Shown piece by piece: positions 45,001-53,069 of a stretch of DNA of 64,000 bases. The notes beneath the pieces were generated by a model. It was given only the letters and a program-made list of their open reading frames with translations. It was not told the DNA's origin and did no database searches. How positions within the stretch are numbered: position 1 is the stretch's first letter; each line of letters starts with the position of its first letter. Position numbers and translations under genes: made by a program. The DNA is from Roseivirga sp. BDSF3-8 (lineage in GTDB: Bacteria; Bacteroidota; Bacteroidia; Cytophagales; Cyclobacteriaceae): the NCBI RefSeq assembly GCF_041449215.1, contig NZ_JBGNFV010000001.1:5039001-5103000 (forward strand), given 5' to 3'.

Positions 45001-45228
45001 GCCATTGAATGTAGCAAGCCATAGATATCCTTGCGAATCCTGCTGGATATCCAGAACAGAGTTGTTAGGAAGCCCCTCCCTCATGGTCCACTGATCCTGA
45101 AGGTACTGAGTCAGAAGTTTGCGTTTAGATACAGACTTCTTCTCCTGAGCAGAGGCAGAGTGATCAAAGGTGATCAACATAGCCAGAAGAACTATAAGCA
45201 GATATGAGCCAGCCCTTCCTTGAAGCAT
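42013..45228 (-). CDS. Two-component-type beta-propeller sensor with SpoIIE phosphatase output
   Basis: 1071 residues. The signal peptide is MLQGRAGSYLLIVLLAMLI. About a dozen propeller repeats (QDSQGYLWLATFNGIVRFDG, DNEGQIWVATDRGVVRLG, PDKQGNLWIMTDRGVLRTN) make a periplasmic double propeller. A Y_Y_Y domain (QYTGLGLYAPRQLTFMYKLE) follows, then one membrane helix (FYWLIGAILLTLLAAGVML), a coiled coil, and a cytosolic PP2C/SpoIIE domain with FRPKEKVSGDFYWY, AAVDCTGHGVPGALMA and FSDGYTDQ. Thus a periplasmic signal would control a Ser/Thr phosphatase rather than a histidine kinase. The frame runs upstream to 45300, but the signal peptide supports 45228. Confidence 0.88.
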   Translation of the reverse strand: MLQGRAGSYLLIVLLAMLITFDHSASAQEKKSVSKRKLLTQYLQDQWTMREGLPNNSVLDIQQDSQGYLWLATFNGIVRFDGIRFTVFNQGTTEGMTASGVLCLNLDQDGNLLAGTNGGGLLRQSGERFKVVPGTERQTITSIFFTEGGELWLGTRNGLLVWHKDRFISPDNDRMPPDLVGANVYALGQTNQGVLLAGCANVGLFERSEKGWQPWTGSNNLPSRSVRALLNARNGTLYVGTDRGLLEVAGDSISVCDVNSGLPHSYVNDLMEDNEGQIWVATDRGVVRLGPDGLPEPSPTGEPFLSHTSQKLLQDREGNFWIGTYRQGITRLKDGKFINYTADEGLPAATVNTTYAEADRVWVGTNEGLVEISPETNSPVTHTLPGGPAVNRIRSIGRDHAGRLLLVTNGGLVHFENGNVLQHFDNTTGLPTNRLRDMAVDSAGHIWLGTSDGWGRWNGKGLVLPASDSFINPFVLFVNAGKDGRIMAGTNGRGLQVVSGDSLITIDEALPSKVVFEAYEDEEGLWWIGTNSGLALMNGWDIYSFDIARDIGSGSIFDILPDKQGNLWIMTDRGVLRTNRKELLEIASGRKKNIENFRLFGRAEGLAAYETTGAGHGCVDPQGRLWVPTPEGVTMIDPENLDFRQYVPPVIIEKVLADGQEYSGDTVSTMPGVQRFEIQYTGLGLYAPRQLTFMYKLEGFDNEWVNAGNRRTAYYTNLSPGAYEFKVKVINQDGFESEAATSLALIHNAHFFQKRWFYWLIGAILLTLLAAGVMLQTRSYKVRNLKLEKTVMERTQTLQKQHSEISRQSTELKTYYDTMQQSISYAARLQKAVMPDRELPDVLVADHFILFRPKEKVSGDFYWYAPYGEGLLVAAVDCTGHGVPGALMATLAYTLLSELAVKESSKSPGELLTELDRRLRTILHSRKGGSEDGMDIAMLEITQDRLRFAGAKRPLLLIRNNDLEVHKGDRPSIGSVLDPNLPEFTTHTISPEGVSWAYMFSDGYTDQFREGGKKFMVGRFRETLGGLHMMSGEEQRDRLEATLLEWMGDEEQVDDILVFGLKLNRDISKAT

Positions 45229-45395
45229 AGAGTATTCTGAATTATGAAAAATAATGTTAGTGAAAAAATCTTTCCCCCGAAAGAATGCATGTTTAAACAC
45301 ATACCAGGATAAGGCACTAGCACCCAGTAAGAATCAACATTATTAAACAATAAGCCCCTTATAGTACTTCTTTTTAAGAATTAATTAAGGATAAG

Positions 45396-45572
45396 ATGTT
45401 TGGACTATTCAAAAAGAAAACCGAAGAGCAGAAACTGGAAGAACAATACAGGAAACTGCTACAGGAAGCCCGCGACATACAACGGGGCGGGGACATGAAG
45501 GCATTTGCTATCAAAAGTGCCGAAGCTGAGGAAGTTGCCAAAAGACTGGAAGCACTTCGTCAGGCGAAATAA
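45396..45572 (+). CDS. Small Lacal_2735/DUF6435-type protein, 58 residues
   Basis: The sequence starts MFGLFKKKTEEQKLEEQYRK and continues LLQEARDIQRGGDMKAFA to LEALRQAK. This matches the small Bacteroidota family with an MFGLFKK start and a short helical coiled coil. Function is unknown; family naming is from memory. Codon use is normal, and it precedes the DUF3667 gene by 95 bp. Confidence 0.7.
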   Translation: MFGLFKKKTEEQKLEEQYRKLLQEARDIQRGGDMKAFAIKSAEAEEVAKRLEALRQAK

Positions 45573-45667
45573 CCTATCATACTACCACACGCATCTTACC
45601 CTCATTCCTATCTTCATATTTTCCTGAAATTCATTTTATTTACAACCAGAACTTATCTGGTTGAAAA

Positions 45668-46513
45668 ATGAATACTCCTGCTGAAGCTGATCCCACCACT
45701 AAAGTAGCATCACAAAATGCCCCCCAGGTGGAAGAAGGTGTGCGCCGTATAGACCGTAAGTACCTCACTGATTCCATACTCGGCGCGTTTTACCTTGAAA
45801 AAGGCCTGCTTTTTACCATAAAGATGCTCTTTGTAGACCCCGCCAGGGTCCTGAGGGAGTTCTTATTTACTGACCAACGCAGCCGGTATACCAAGCCGCT
45901 TGGCTTCCTAATCCTCTCCTCTTCCATTGCTGCTATTATCGTCTTTAGCTTTAGTGACCATGGAGATATATTCTTACAGGGGTTTAACGAAGGGTTTGAA
46001 ACCGGCGAAAGCATGCGCCAGCAGGAAGAGGTCTTACCCCCTGACGCCGAAAGCGGCGCCTTGAATGAAGAGGATAGTAAACAGGTAGCAAAGGAAAAAG
46101 CCAAAGAGAACGCAGTCCGGCAGGTAGGGGTTCTCACCTCTTATTACTCCCAGAATTTCAACTTGTTTCTTATCATTTATGTCCCTTTCTGTGCGCTTTT
46201 TTGCCATTTGTTTTTTAGAAAAGATAAATGGTATTTCACAGAGCACCTGGTATCCAATGCCTATTTGATCAGCATTCAGAACGTTATTAGTCTGCCCTTC
46301 TTCCTACTAGCCTTCCTCTCTCCTCTTATTATGGGAATCTACGTTATCCTGGGGGCTGTGTACCAGGTTTATTTTTATAACAGGGTGTACATGGCTGGCA
46401 GAGGAGTGAAAGGCATTTTGCGGATAATGGCCGTGATCAGCCTTAGCAGTGTTTGCTACATGATATTTCTTATTATACTGATGGTCGGGGCATTAATTAT
46501 GACGCTGATCTGA
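45668..46513 (+). CDS. DUF3667-type membrane protein without zinc ribbon
   Basis: 281 residues with four to five membrane helices (PLGFLILSSSIAAIIVFSF, FNLFLIIYVPFCALFCHLFF, VISLPFFLLAFLSPLIMGIY, VISLSSVCYMIFLIILMVG). The N-terminal core GAFYLEKGLLFTIKMLFVDP and LREFLFTDQRSRYTKPLGFL is the DUF3667 signature, but the usual N-terminal CxxC zinc ribbon is replaced by a polar stretch without Cys pairs. Function unknown. Confidence 0.7.
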   Translation: MNTPAEADPTTKVASQNAPQVEEGVRRIDRKYLTDSILGAFYLEKGLLFTIKMLFVDPARVLREFLFTDQRSRYTKPLGFLILSSSIAAIIVFSFSDHGDIFLQGFNEGFETGESMRQQEEVLPPDAESGALNEEDSKQVAKEKAKENAVRQVGVLTSYYSQNFNLFLIIYVPFCALFCHLFFRKDKWYFTEHLVSNAYLISIQNVISLPFFLLAFLSPLIMGIYVILGAVYQVYFYNRVYMAGRGVKGILRIMAVISLSSVCYMIFLIILMVGALIMTLI

Positions 46514-46601
46514 AAGCCCACTATTCCAGTTTAAGGTTTACTGGTCTGTCGAAAAATAAATTGTAACTTTACATTAGCTATTATTAACCCAACCTAAAAA
46601 C

Positions 46602-47218
46602 ATGAAACAGCTCATTGTTCTTTTATAAGCAGGTACTATCCTGTCCGGGTGCGCCAGTGCCTATACCCAAATTGCTCCTTCCAGCCTGCGTTATGATTCT
46701 GAAACCTCCGGAGGCATTCTGACCGGCATTCGGCAAAATGCTTTATCTGCCCGCGGGGGGAATAAGAAGTATGCTAAAAAATCTAACAAGAAAGGGGTTA
46801 GCCTGGTAGCCGTTAAAATCGTTAATACTACCGACAAGCCTCTCACTTTTGGTAAAGAAATAAACGTATTTAGTGGAAACCGGGAAGTGATACCCCTGAA
46901 TACTGAACTTGTTTACAATCAGCTAAAACAGGGAGAGCTAATCTACTTGTTGTACTTGCCTCTCACATTCCTGACCCTCGAAACCGGCAATGAAGTAACC
47001 CCGATAGGATATGTATTGGGGCCTGGTATTACTGTCGGAAACATTATGGGGGCAAGTGCTGCGAATAAAAACTTTAAGAGAGATTTAATGGAAAACAACC
47101 TGGTAAATCAGGAATAGCCCCCGGCGAAACAGTCTATGGGCTTATTGGTCTGCAATCCACTGATGCAGGGATGTTGAACTTTAAAGTCTCTGCAGAAACA
47201 CCAGCGTACTCTGAATAA
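46602..47218 (+). pseudogene. Small lipoprotein gene with nonsense codon and frameshift
   Basis: The start MKQLIVLL is followed by a TAA (46626-46628) in the middle of the signal peptide, which then resumes AGTILSGCASAYTQIAP with a lipobox. The body reads VSLVAVKIVNTTDKPLTFGK, a beta-sandwich-like start, and FLTLETGNEVTPIGYVLGPG. At about 47114 the frame is lost: it stops after NLVNQE, while the next frame continues IAPGETVYGLIGLQSTDAGM to the TAA at 47218, as if one A were missing from GAAATA. Two independent lesions argue for a true pseudogene. Confidence 0.8.
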
Positions 47219-47250
47219 ACGACAGTTTATTGCTGTATCGGAAATAATAT

Positions 47251-47275
47251 AAAAGAGGGCCTCTAGCCCTCTTTT
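47251..47275 (-). terminator. Terminator of the speDE-speB operon
   Basis: AAAAGAGGGC / GCCCTCTTTT around a 5-base loop, directly after the speB stop on the minus strand. Confidence 0.85.
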
Positions 47276-47276
47276 C

Positions 47277-48338
47277 TTATTTAAATGCTAATAAGTTCTG
47301 ACTTACTCCCGTCAGATTAGCCAGACGGTACAGCACCCTGGCTCCCACGTTTGCGTCCCATTCATTTTCTTCTCCGGGAGATACCTCACACAGGTCAAAG
47401 CCTATGACGGTACGGCCGCTTTGTACCACCTTTTTAATCAGGTGCATGGCTTCATCGTAGCTGAAGCCACCGGGCACTGGTGTGCCGGTATTGGGGCAAA
47501 GCTTAGGGTCCAGCCCGTCTATGTCAAAACTCACATACACCTTATCCGGCAGCGTCTTCACGATCTCATCACACTGGGCTGCCCAGTTCTTTCCCCCAAA
47601 CTGCTCCTCTTTCAGGTCCCAGTCATAAAATGTTCTGATACGGCCTGCCGACTCATCTATCATATTCACCTCAGCATCACATATGTCGCGGATCCCCACC
47701 TGCACCAAGTGCGAGATCTGATCCAGCTTCAGCGCATTGAACATAATACTGGCATGAGAGTAAGTAAAGCCTTCGTAAGCATCCCGAAGGTCAGCGTGGG
47801 CATCTATCTGCAGTATCCCAAAGCTTTCATGCCTCGCAGCCAGTGCCTGCAATAGCCCCAGGGGCGTGCTGTGGTCCCCACCCAGCAGGCCTACTATCTT
47901 TCCTTCTTCCAGCAGCGCCTCGGAATGCTCGCGCACCCAGCGTACCATGTTTTCACATTCCAGGTTTATCGCTTTCAGGTCTTCTCCACCTTCCCGCACC
48001 TGCCGCGTTTCCAGGGCATGGATGTAGGCTTCAGACTTTTTCCTGAGCACTTCACTGGATTTATGCCAGTCCATGGGCATATCTGCCATGCACAGGCCCA
48101 TCTTCCAGGCATCCTTTATATCCGGCTGGTATAGGTCCAGTTGGGGAGAGGCATTTAATACACCAATGGGTCCGTCGGCCGTGCCGGCAGAGTAGGAAAC
48201 CGTTACCTCCCATGGCATGGGTAAGATAACCATGGTGGCCTCCTCCGGTTCAAACGGAAGGCCAAAAAGAGACCCCAGGGCGCCTACGCCGTTGGGGTCA
48301 AATGATTCGATCTTCTTTTTTAGCAGCTTATCGCTCAT
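47277..48338 (-). CDS. speB: Agmatinase/ureohydrolase family protein
   Basis: A cytosolic Mn-dependent ureohydrolase, likely agmatine to putrescine plus urea. 353 residues. The metal ligands are present: GLLGGDHSTPLG, LQIDAHADLRDAYEG and VSFDIDGLDPKLCP. A C-terminal FDLCEVSPGEENEWDANVGA block supports the agmatinase/arginase superfamily. It lies 21 bp after the SpeD-SpeE fusion, so putrescine would feed the spermidine step made by its operon partner. Guanidinobutyrase or arginase activity cannot be excluded from sequence alone. Confidence 0.88.
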   Translation of the reverse strand: MSDKLLKKKIESFDPNGVGALGSLFGLPFEPEEATMVILPMPWEVTVSYSAGTADGPIGVLNASPQLDLYQPDIKDAWKMGLCMADMPMDWHKSSEVLRKKSEAYIHALETRQVREGGEDLKAINLECENMVRWVREHSEALLEEGKIVGLLGGDHSTPLGLLQALAARHESFGILQIDAHADLRDAYEGFTYSHASIMFNALKLDQISHLVQVGIRDICDAEVNMIDESAGRIRTFYDWDLKEEQFGGKNWAAQCDEIVKTLPDKVYVSFDIDGLDPKLCPNTGTPVPGGFSYDEAMHLIKKVVQSGRTVIGFDLCEVSPGEENEWDANVGARVLYRLANLTGVSQNLLAFK

Positions 48339-48359
48339 AATAAAATCGTCGAAATTAGA

Positions 48360-49661
48360 TCAGTTATTGCCTTCTGCCCCTTTACCGATCATCCGTTGCA
48401 CAAAATTAGGTAATGCAAAAGATGAGCGATGCAAGGCGGGGTTATAATACTGCAGGTCGTGTTTACCGCAGAACGCTTCTGCCCTGGCTTCATCATAATT
48501 TTTTAGCGGATGCAACTGACCCTTTGATGAGAAACTGAAGCTCCACATACCCGTAGGATAGGTAGGTATATGAGCCAGGTAGCAGTGTACATGATCCATA
48601 CCGAAGATCTCGCGGTACACCTGGTAAATCTCTTTAAACACCTTATTATTAAAGCGGGGGCTCTCACTCTGGGTGATCATGATGCCATCGCTGGTGAGTA
48701 TCCGATGAACCTGCTGGTAAAACTCTTTGGTAAAGAGCCCTTCGCTTGGCCCGACGGGGTCGGTAGAGTCTACAATTACCAGATCAAACGCTTCGTCAGC
48801 GCACTCATTCACATATTTTATGCCATCGTCGATCTTAAGCGTGAGCCTGGAATCATCTAAAGACTTACTTATTGCGGGTAGATGTAACTTACTGGCTTCC
48901 ACAACTTTATCATCTATCTCCACCATCACTACTTCATCCAGGTTTTCGTGCTTTAGCAACTCACGGGCCGTGCCGCCGTCACCCCCGCCAATGATGAGGG
49001 CACGCTTAGCCTTGCCATGCACCAGCATAGGTGTATGAGTAATCATCTCATGGTATACATACTCATCCTCTTCCGTACACATAACCATCCCGTCCAGCGT
49101 CAGCATGTTACCGTAGGCAAGGGTTTTGTACACCTCTACTTTCTGGAAATCCGTTTGCGCTTCGTACAGCTTCTCCCCGCTGTGCTTAAGGCTCAAGGCA
49201 ATATTGTCATTACGCTCCGTAAACCAGATGTCGCGGCTGCGGAGTGGCGTACCATCTTCAGCGCTGGCCTGGTCCCGCAATTGGGCTACGTTAAAGTCGC
49301 GTTTCTTAAGCAGGCTCATTTCCCCTCTGCGCATCTCTATGGCTGAGGCGTGGGCCGATTGAAAAGCTTTCTTCAGTTCAGCCTGAGACACCCACGGGTC
49401 TACCGAGTCACCGCAGGTAAACAGGTCTACGGAGGCATAGCCATATTCCGGCCAGGTGTGGATGGCCAGGTGACTTTCCTGGATTACCACTACACCAGAT
49501 ACGCCGTAAGGACTGAAATGATGAAATGTTGAGTTAATGATTGTGGCTCCGGCTGTTTCGGCGGCTCCGCACATGCTTTGTTCGATATGAACGACATCGT
49601 TAAGCGATTCGGGACTACAATCGTAAAATTCTACAATTATATGACGGCCTAATGCTCCCAT
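48360..49661 (-). CDS. Fused S-adenosylmethionine decarboxylase-spermidine synthase (SpeD-SpeE)
   Basis: 433 residues. Residues 1 to about 115 form a class 1B AdoMet decarboxylase: self-cleavage at Ser63 in [12 protein letters not shown] would create the pyruvoyl cofactor, and Cys in DLFTCGDS is the usual proton donor. Residues about 145-433 form the aminopropyltransferase: [38 protein letters not shown] and VDSTDPVGP. The fusion would make decarboxylated AdoMet and use it on putrescine. Proteolytic pyruvoyl maturation means the SpeD beta fragment would separate while the alpha part stays joined to SpeE. It forms an operon with speB. Confidence 0.93.
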   Translation of the reverse strand: MGALGRHIIVEFYDCSPESLNDVVHIEQSMCGAAETAGATIINSTFHHFSPYGVSGVVVIQESHLAIHTWPEYGYASVDLFTCGDSVDPWVSQAELKKAFQSAHASAIEMRRGEMSLLKKRDFNVAQLRDQASAEDGTPLRSRDIWFTERNDNIALSLKHSGEKLYEAQTDFQKVEVYKTLAYGNMLTLDGMVMCTEEDEYVYHEMITHTPMLVHGKAKRALIIGGGDGGTARELLKHENLDEVVMVEIDDKVVEASKLHLPAISKSLDDSRLTLKIDDGIKYVNECADEAFDLVIVDSTDPVGPSEGLFTKEFYQQVHRILTSDGIMITQSESPRFNNKVFKEIYQVYREIFGMDHVHCYLAHIPTYPTGMWSFSFSSKGQLHPLKNYDEARAEAFCGKHDLQYYNPALHRSSFALPNFVQRMIGKGAEGNN

Positions 49662-49695
49662 TCGAATAGAAAAAAATTAAACGTTAAAATAAGGG

Positions 49696-49706
49696 GCGCA
49701 AAGTAA
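49696..49706 (-). promoter_or_regulatory. Possible -7 region of the speDE-speB operon
   Basis: On the minus strand TTTACTTTGCG resembles the Bacteroidota -7 element (TAnnTTTG with one mismatch), 35-45 bp before the speDE ATG. Confidence 0.35.
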
Positions 49707-49766
49707 AGAATATTTTATCACACCCTGATTATATACTTGTCAACAGGGTGTTTGTTTGCCTCACCC

Positions 49767-50255
49767 CTATTCAGGATGGCTCACAGACACAAGGTGGCCG
49801 GTATTGCCGGACACTGCGGCCCAGGTCCCGGTCTCAAAATTTATGTGCACCATGCCACCGGGAGATATATTTCCTACCTCATCCCCAATGAGATACTCGG
49901 CAAAGTAAGACAGGGTCGGATTATGACCTATGATACAGAGGCTGCTATGCTTATCATCTGCCTCATTTATCACTTTCAGGTAAGTCCGGACAGAGGCCTC
50001 ATACAGTTCATCCATAAAATTTATATGCTGTATATCGAAAAAAACCTGTTCAGCCAGCCGTGAGGCTGTTTCTTGTGCACGGCGTGCCGTACTACATAAT
50101 ATAATGTCAGGTCGCATATCTGCCGTATCCAGCTTTTTACCAAGGCGAGAGGCATCCGTAAGCCCCTTTTGTGAAAGAGGACGTTCGTGGTCTTTGCGGT
50201 CAGTAGAGGGGAGTTCTGCCTCCGCATGTCGTATGAGTAACAGGTGCTTAACCAT
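49767..50255 (-). CDS. SixA-like histidine phosphatase
   Basis: A 162-residue cytosolic phosphohistidine phosphatase of the histidine phosphatase superfamily. The RHG-type motif is LLLIRHAEAE (R8, H9), with a second His in CIIGHNPTLSYF (about 109) and the Arg in CSTARRAQETA. The short length without insertions matches SixA, which dephosphorylates His in phosphotransfer proteins. The substrate is not known. Divergent from topA. Confidence 0.85.
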   Translation of the reverse strand: MVKHLLLIRHAEAELPSTDRKDHERPLSQKGLTDASRLGKKLDTADMRPDIILCSTARRAQETASRLAEQVFFDIQHINFMDELYEASVRTYLKVINEADDKHSSLCIIGHNPTLSYFAEYLIGDEVGNISPGGMVHINFETGTWAAVSGNTGHLVSVSHPE

Positions 50256-50393
50256 TTTGCTTTTTCATGAGTTAAACGGGTCGAAATAGCAAGTGGTAAA
50301 GGTAGGCATTCATACCTATTAATTCCCGACGTTTGTTTTTTATATTGATTTTTCTTCATATTTGAAGACTTTTGAATCTTAAACCTTAGAAGA

Positions 50394-52709
50394 ATGCCCA
50401 AGAACCTGGTCATTGTCGAGTCACCGGCAAAAGCAAAAACAATAGAGGGGTACCTGGGAAAAGACTTCACCGTTACGTCAAGTTACGGCCATGTGCGCGA
50501 TCTGCCTAAGGCGGATAAAGCGATAGATATAGAAAACGGATTTAAGCCGACCTACGTAGTCACCGACGATAAAAAGAAGGTGGTAAGCGAACTGAAGAAA
50601 CTGGCGAAAAACTGTGATACCATATTCCTGGCAAGTGATGATGACCGTGAGGGGGAAGCCATTTCCTGGCACCTTATGGAGGCACTGGACCTGAACGAAG
50701 CCAAAACACGCCGGATCGTGTTTCGCGAAATCACCAGAAAGGCGATAGAATCGGCTATTAGTAATCCCCGGGGGATAGACTTGGATCTGGTCAATGCTCA
50801 GCAGGCCCGCCGTATCCTTGACCGCCTGGTAGGTTTTGAGCTTAGTCCTATTCTCTGGAAAAAAATTAAGACAGGTCTTTCTGCCGGCCGTGTGCAATCA
50901 GTGGCTGTACGCCTCGTGGTTGAGCGGGAGAGAGAAATAGATAAATACGAAGCCAAGAGCAGCTACCGGGTGGTGGCTCGCTTTGATCTTGGCAAAGGCA
51001 AAGTGCTCAACGCTGAACTCAGCGAGCGCTTTAAGGAAGAAGAAGAGGCCGAAAAGTTTCTGCAGGATTGTGTGGGCGCAGAGTATTCCATCGCGCGCCT
51101 GGAGACAAAGCCTGCCAAAAAGACTCCTGCCCCACCCTTTACCACTTCTACCCTGCAACAGGAAGCCTCACGCAAGCTGGGTTTTTCTGTGGCCCAGACC
51201 ATGACGCTGGCACAGCGACTGTACGAAGCAGGTAAGATCAGTTACATGCGTACCGACTCTGTGAATCTGTCTGAAGAGGCTATTCAAAGTGCCAGCAAAG
51301 AGATCGTTTCAGCTTATGGCAAGGAGTATTTTAAAGAGCGCCACTATAAGACCAAGTCGGCCGGTGCACAGGAAGCTCACGAAGCCATTCGCCCCACCGA
51401 TTTTTCTGTACACGAAGCAGGTGAGGACCGTAACGGGCAGCGTCTGTATGAACTGATCTGGAAGCGAGCCATTGCCTCGCAAATGTCAGACGCTCAACTG
51501 GAGAAGACTACGGCCACTATTGATATAAGTACGGTAGACAAGAACCTGACTGCCACCGGTGAGGTAGTGAAGTTTGAAGGGTTTTTGAAAGTATATATTG
51601 AGTCTACCGATGAGGACGATGAGCCAAGCGAAAGTAAGGGCATGCTGCCACCGCTTGAAACAGGCCAGATACTGGACTTGCAGGAAATGAAGGCCCGTCA
51701 GGGATTCAGCCGCCCTCCCGCCCGCTATACAGAAGCCAGTCTCGTTAAAAAACTGGAAGAAATGGGTATCGGTCGTCCGTCGACTTACGCCCCTACTATT
51801 TCTACAGTGCAAAAAAGAGGCTATGTGATCAAAGAATCACGGGATGGCAGAGAAAGAACCTACGTTGAGTTTACCCTCAGCAATGATAAGGTTGGCCGTG
51901 AGGAGAAAACCGAAACCACCGGTTCGGAAAAGAATAAGCTCTTCCCTACAAATATCGCCATGGTGGTGAATGATTTCCTTAAGGAGCACTTCCCTACTGT
52001 GATCGACTATTCTTTTACAGCCAAGGTTGAGAAAGAATTTGATGAGATAGCCCATGGCGGCAAGGCCTGGGAGCAGATGATCGAAGACTTCTACGGCAAT
52101 TTTCATGACCGCGTGGAGCAGACAGAAAATATTGAGCGGTCAGAGGTACCCTCTTCGCGTGAGTTAGGGGTAGATCCAAAGTCAGGCAGGAAGGTAATCG
52201 TAAGGCTTGGCCGTTTCGGTCCGCTGGCTCAGATAGGTGACCAGGAAGAGGATGGCGAAAAGCCCCAGTATGCAAGCTTACGTAAAGGGCAATTTATCGA
52301 AAACATTACCCTGGAAGATGCCCTGGAGCTATTCAAGCTGCCTCGTGATGTGGGGATGTTCGAGGATAAAAAGGTCGTGGCCGCCATCGGGCGCTTTGGC
52401 CCCTACATTCGTCATGATAGTAAGTTTGTCAGTCTGCCTAAAGAAGATGATCCTCACAGCGTAAGTGAGGAAAGAGCGATAGAGCTCATCCTGGCTAAAC
52501 GAAAGGCAGACGCCGAGAAGCATATCAAATCATTTGATGAAAATCCGGACGTACAGATACTTAATGGCCGGTGGGGACCCTATATTAAGGTAGGCAAGAA
52601 GAATGTGAAAATTCCTAAAGACAAAGATCCTAAGGAACTCACGCTGGAAGAATGCCTGGACCTGGCCGAAAAGACCCCGGTCAAAAAAGGAAGAAGTAAA
52701 AAGAAATAG
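50394..52709 (+). CDS. topA: DNA topoisomerase I
   Basis: A type IA topoisomerase that relaxes negative supercoils. 771 residues. The TOPRIM domain at the N-terminus has VIVESPAKAKTIEGYLG and ASDDDREGEAISWHL (DxDxE). The active-site Tyr is Y284 in ISYMRTDSVNLS. Further marks are AHEAIRPT and GIGRPSTYAPTISTV. The C-terminal part lacks the Cys4 zinc fingers of E. coli TopA and has Toprim_Crpt-type repeats (GRFGPYIRH, GRWGPYIKVGKKNVKIPKD) and a Lys-rich tail, the usual Bacteroidota form. Terminator follows. Confidence 0.97.
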   Translation: MPKNLVIVESPAKAKTIEGYLGKDFTVTSSYGHVRDLPKADKAIDIENGFKPTYVVTDDKKKVVSELKKLAKNCDTIFLASDDDREGEAISWHLMEALDLNEAKTRRIVFREITRKAIESAISNPRGIDLDLVNAQQARRILDRLVGFELSPILWKKIKTGLSAGRVQSVAVRLVVEREREIDKYEAKSSYRVVARFDLGKGKVLNAELSERFKEEEEAEKFLQDCVGAEYSIARLETKPAKKTPAPPFTTSTLQQEASRKLGFSVAQTMTLAQRLYEAGKISYMRTDSVNLSEEAIQSASKEIVSAYGKEYFKERHYKTKSAGAQEAHEAIRPTDFSVHEAGEDRNGQRLYELIWKRAIASQMSDAQLEKTTATIDISTVDKNLTATGEVVKFEGFLKVYIESTDEDDEPSESKGMLPPLETGQILDLQEMKARQGFSRPPARYTEASLVKKLEEMGIGRPSTYAPTISTVQKRGYVIKESRDGRERTYVEFTLSNDKVGREEKTETTGSEKNKLFPTNIAMVVNDFLKEHFPTVIDYSFTAKVEKEFDEIAHGGKAWEQMIEDFYGNFHDRVEQTENIERSEVPSSRELGVDPKSGRKVIVRLGRFGPLAQIGDQEEDGEKPQYASLRKGQFIENITLEDALELFKLPRDVGMFEDKKVVAAIGRFGPYIRHDSKFVSLPKEDDPHSVSEERAIELILAKRKADAEKHIKSFDENPDVQILNGRWGPYIKVGKKNVKIPKDKDPKELTLEECLDLAEKTPVKKGRSKKK

Positions 52710-52713
52710 AACG

Positions 52714-52743
52714 AAAAAGCCCGTGTAAAACGGGCTTTTTTTA
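52714..52743 (+). terminator. Terminator of topA
   Basis: AAAAAGCCCGT / ACGGGCTTTTTTT with a short loop, a few bases after the stop. Confidence 0.88.
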
Positions 52744-53069
52744 TGTAAGGTTTTTTGCAGAATGCTATGTTTTGCAACAAGCTTGGTCCATCCCTACTCT
52801 TTTTGATTCTTATAACAATCTTCTACTGACAGAAAGATAGGGTGACGGAAGGATTATTTTTAAAAATAAATACTTACGGAAATTACCATGCTAAACCTGG
52901 GCAAGGTTTCCGCTACTTATGTACACAGTCAGTAAAAGATGTTCAAATTAAATTCACTAAAATTTTTATATTGTATATGAAGTGTTTTTTGAAGCATTTT
53001 ATCATTTTAAACGCGTATTCTTTCCCATGTAAGAAAGGATAGGCGGAAAGCGCTAAAGTGAATTTGAAT

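Noticed and set aside
38944-47218. Stop-codon recoding (TAG, TAA or TGA read as sense) to explain the interrupted genes
   Set aside because: The interruptions use all three stop codons, and some are frameshifts. All core genes here end normally at the same codons, so ordinary mutation or sequence error is simpler.
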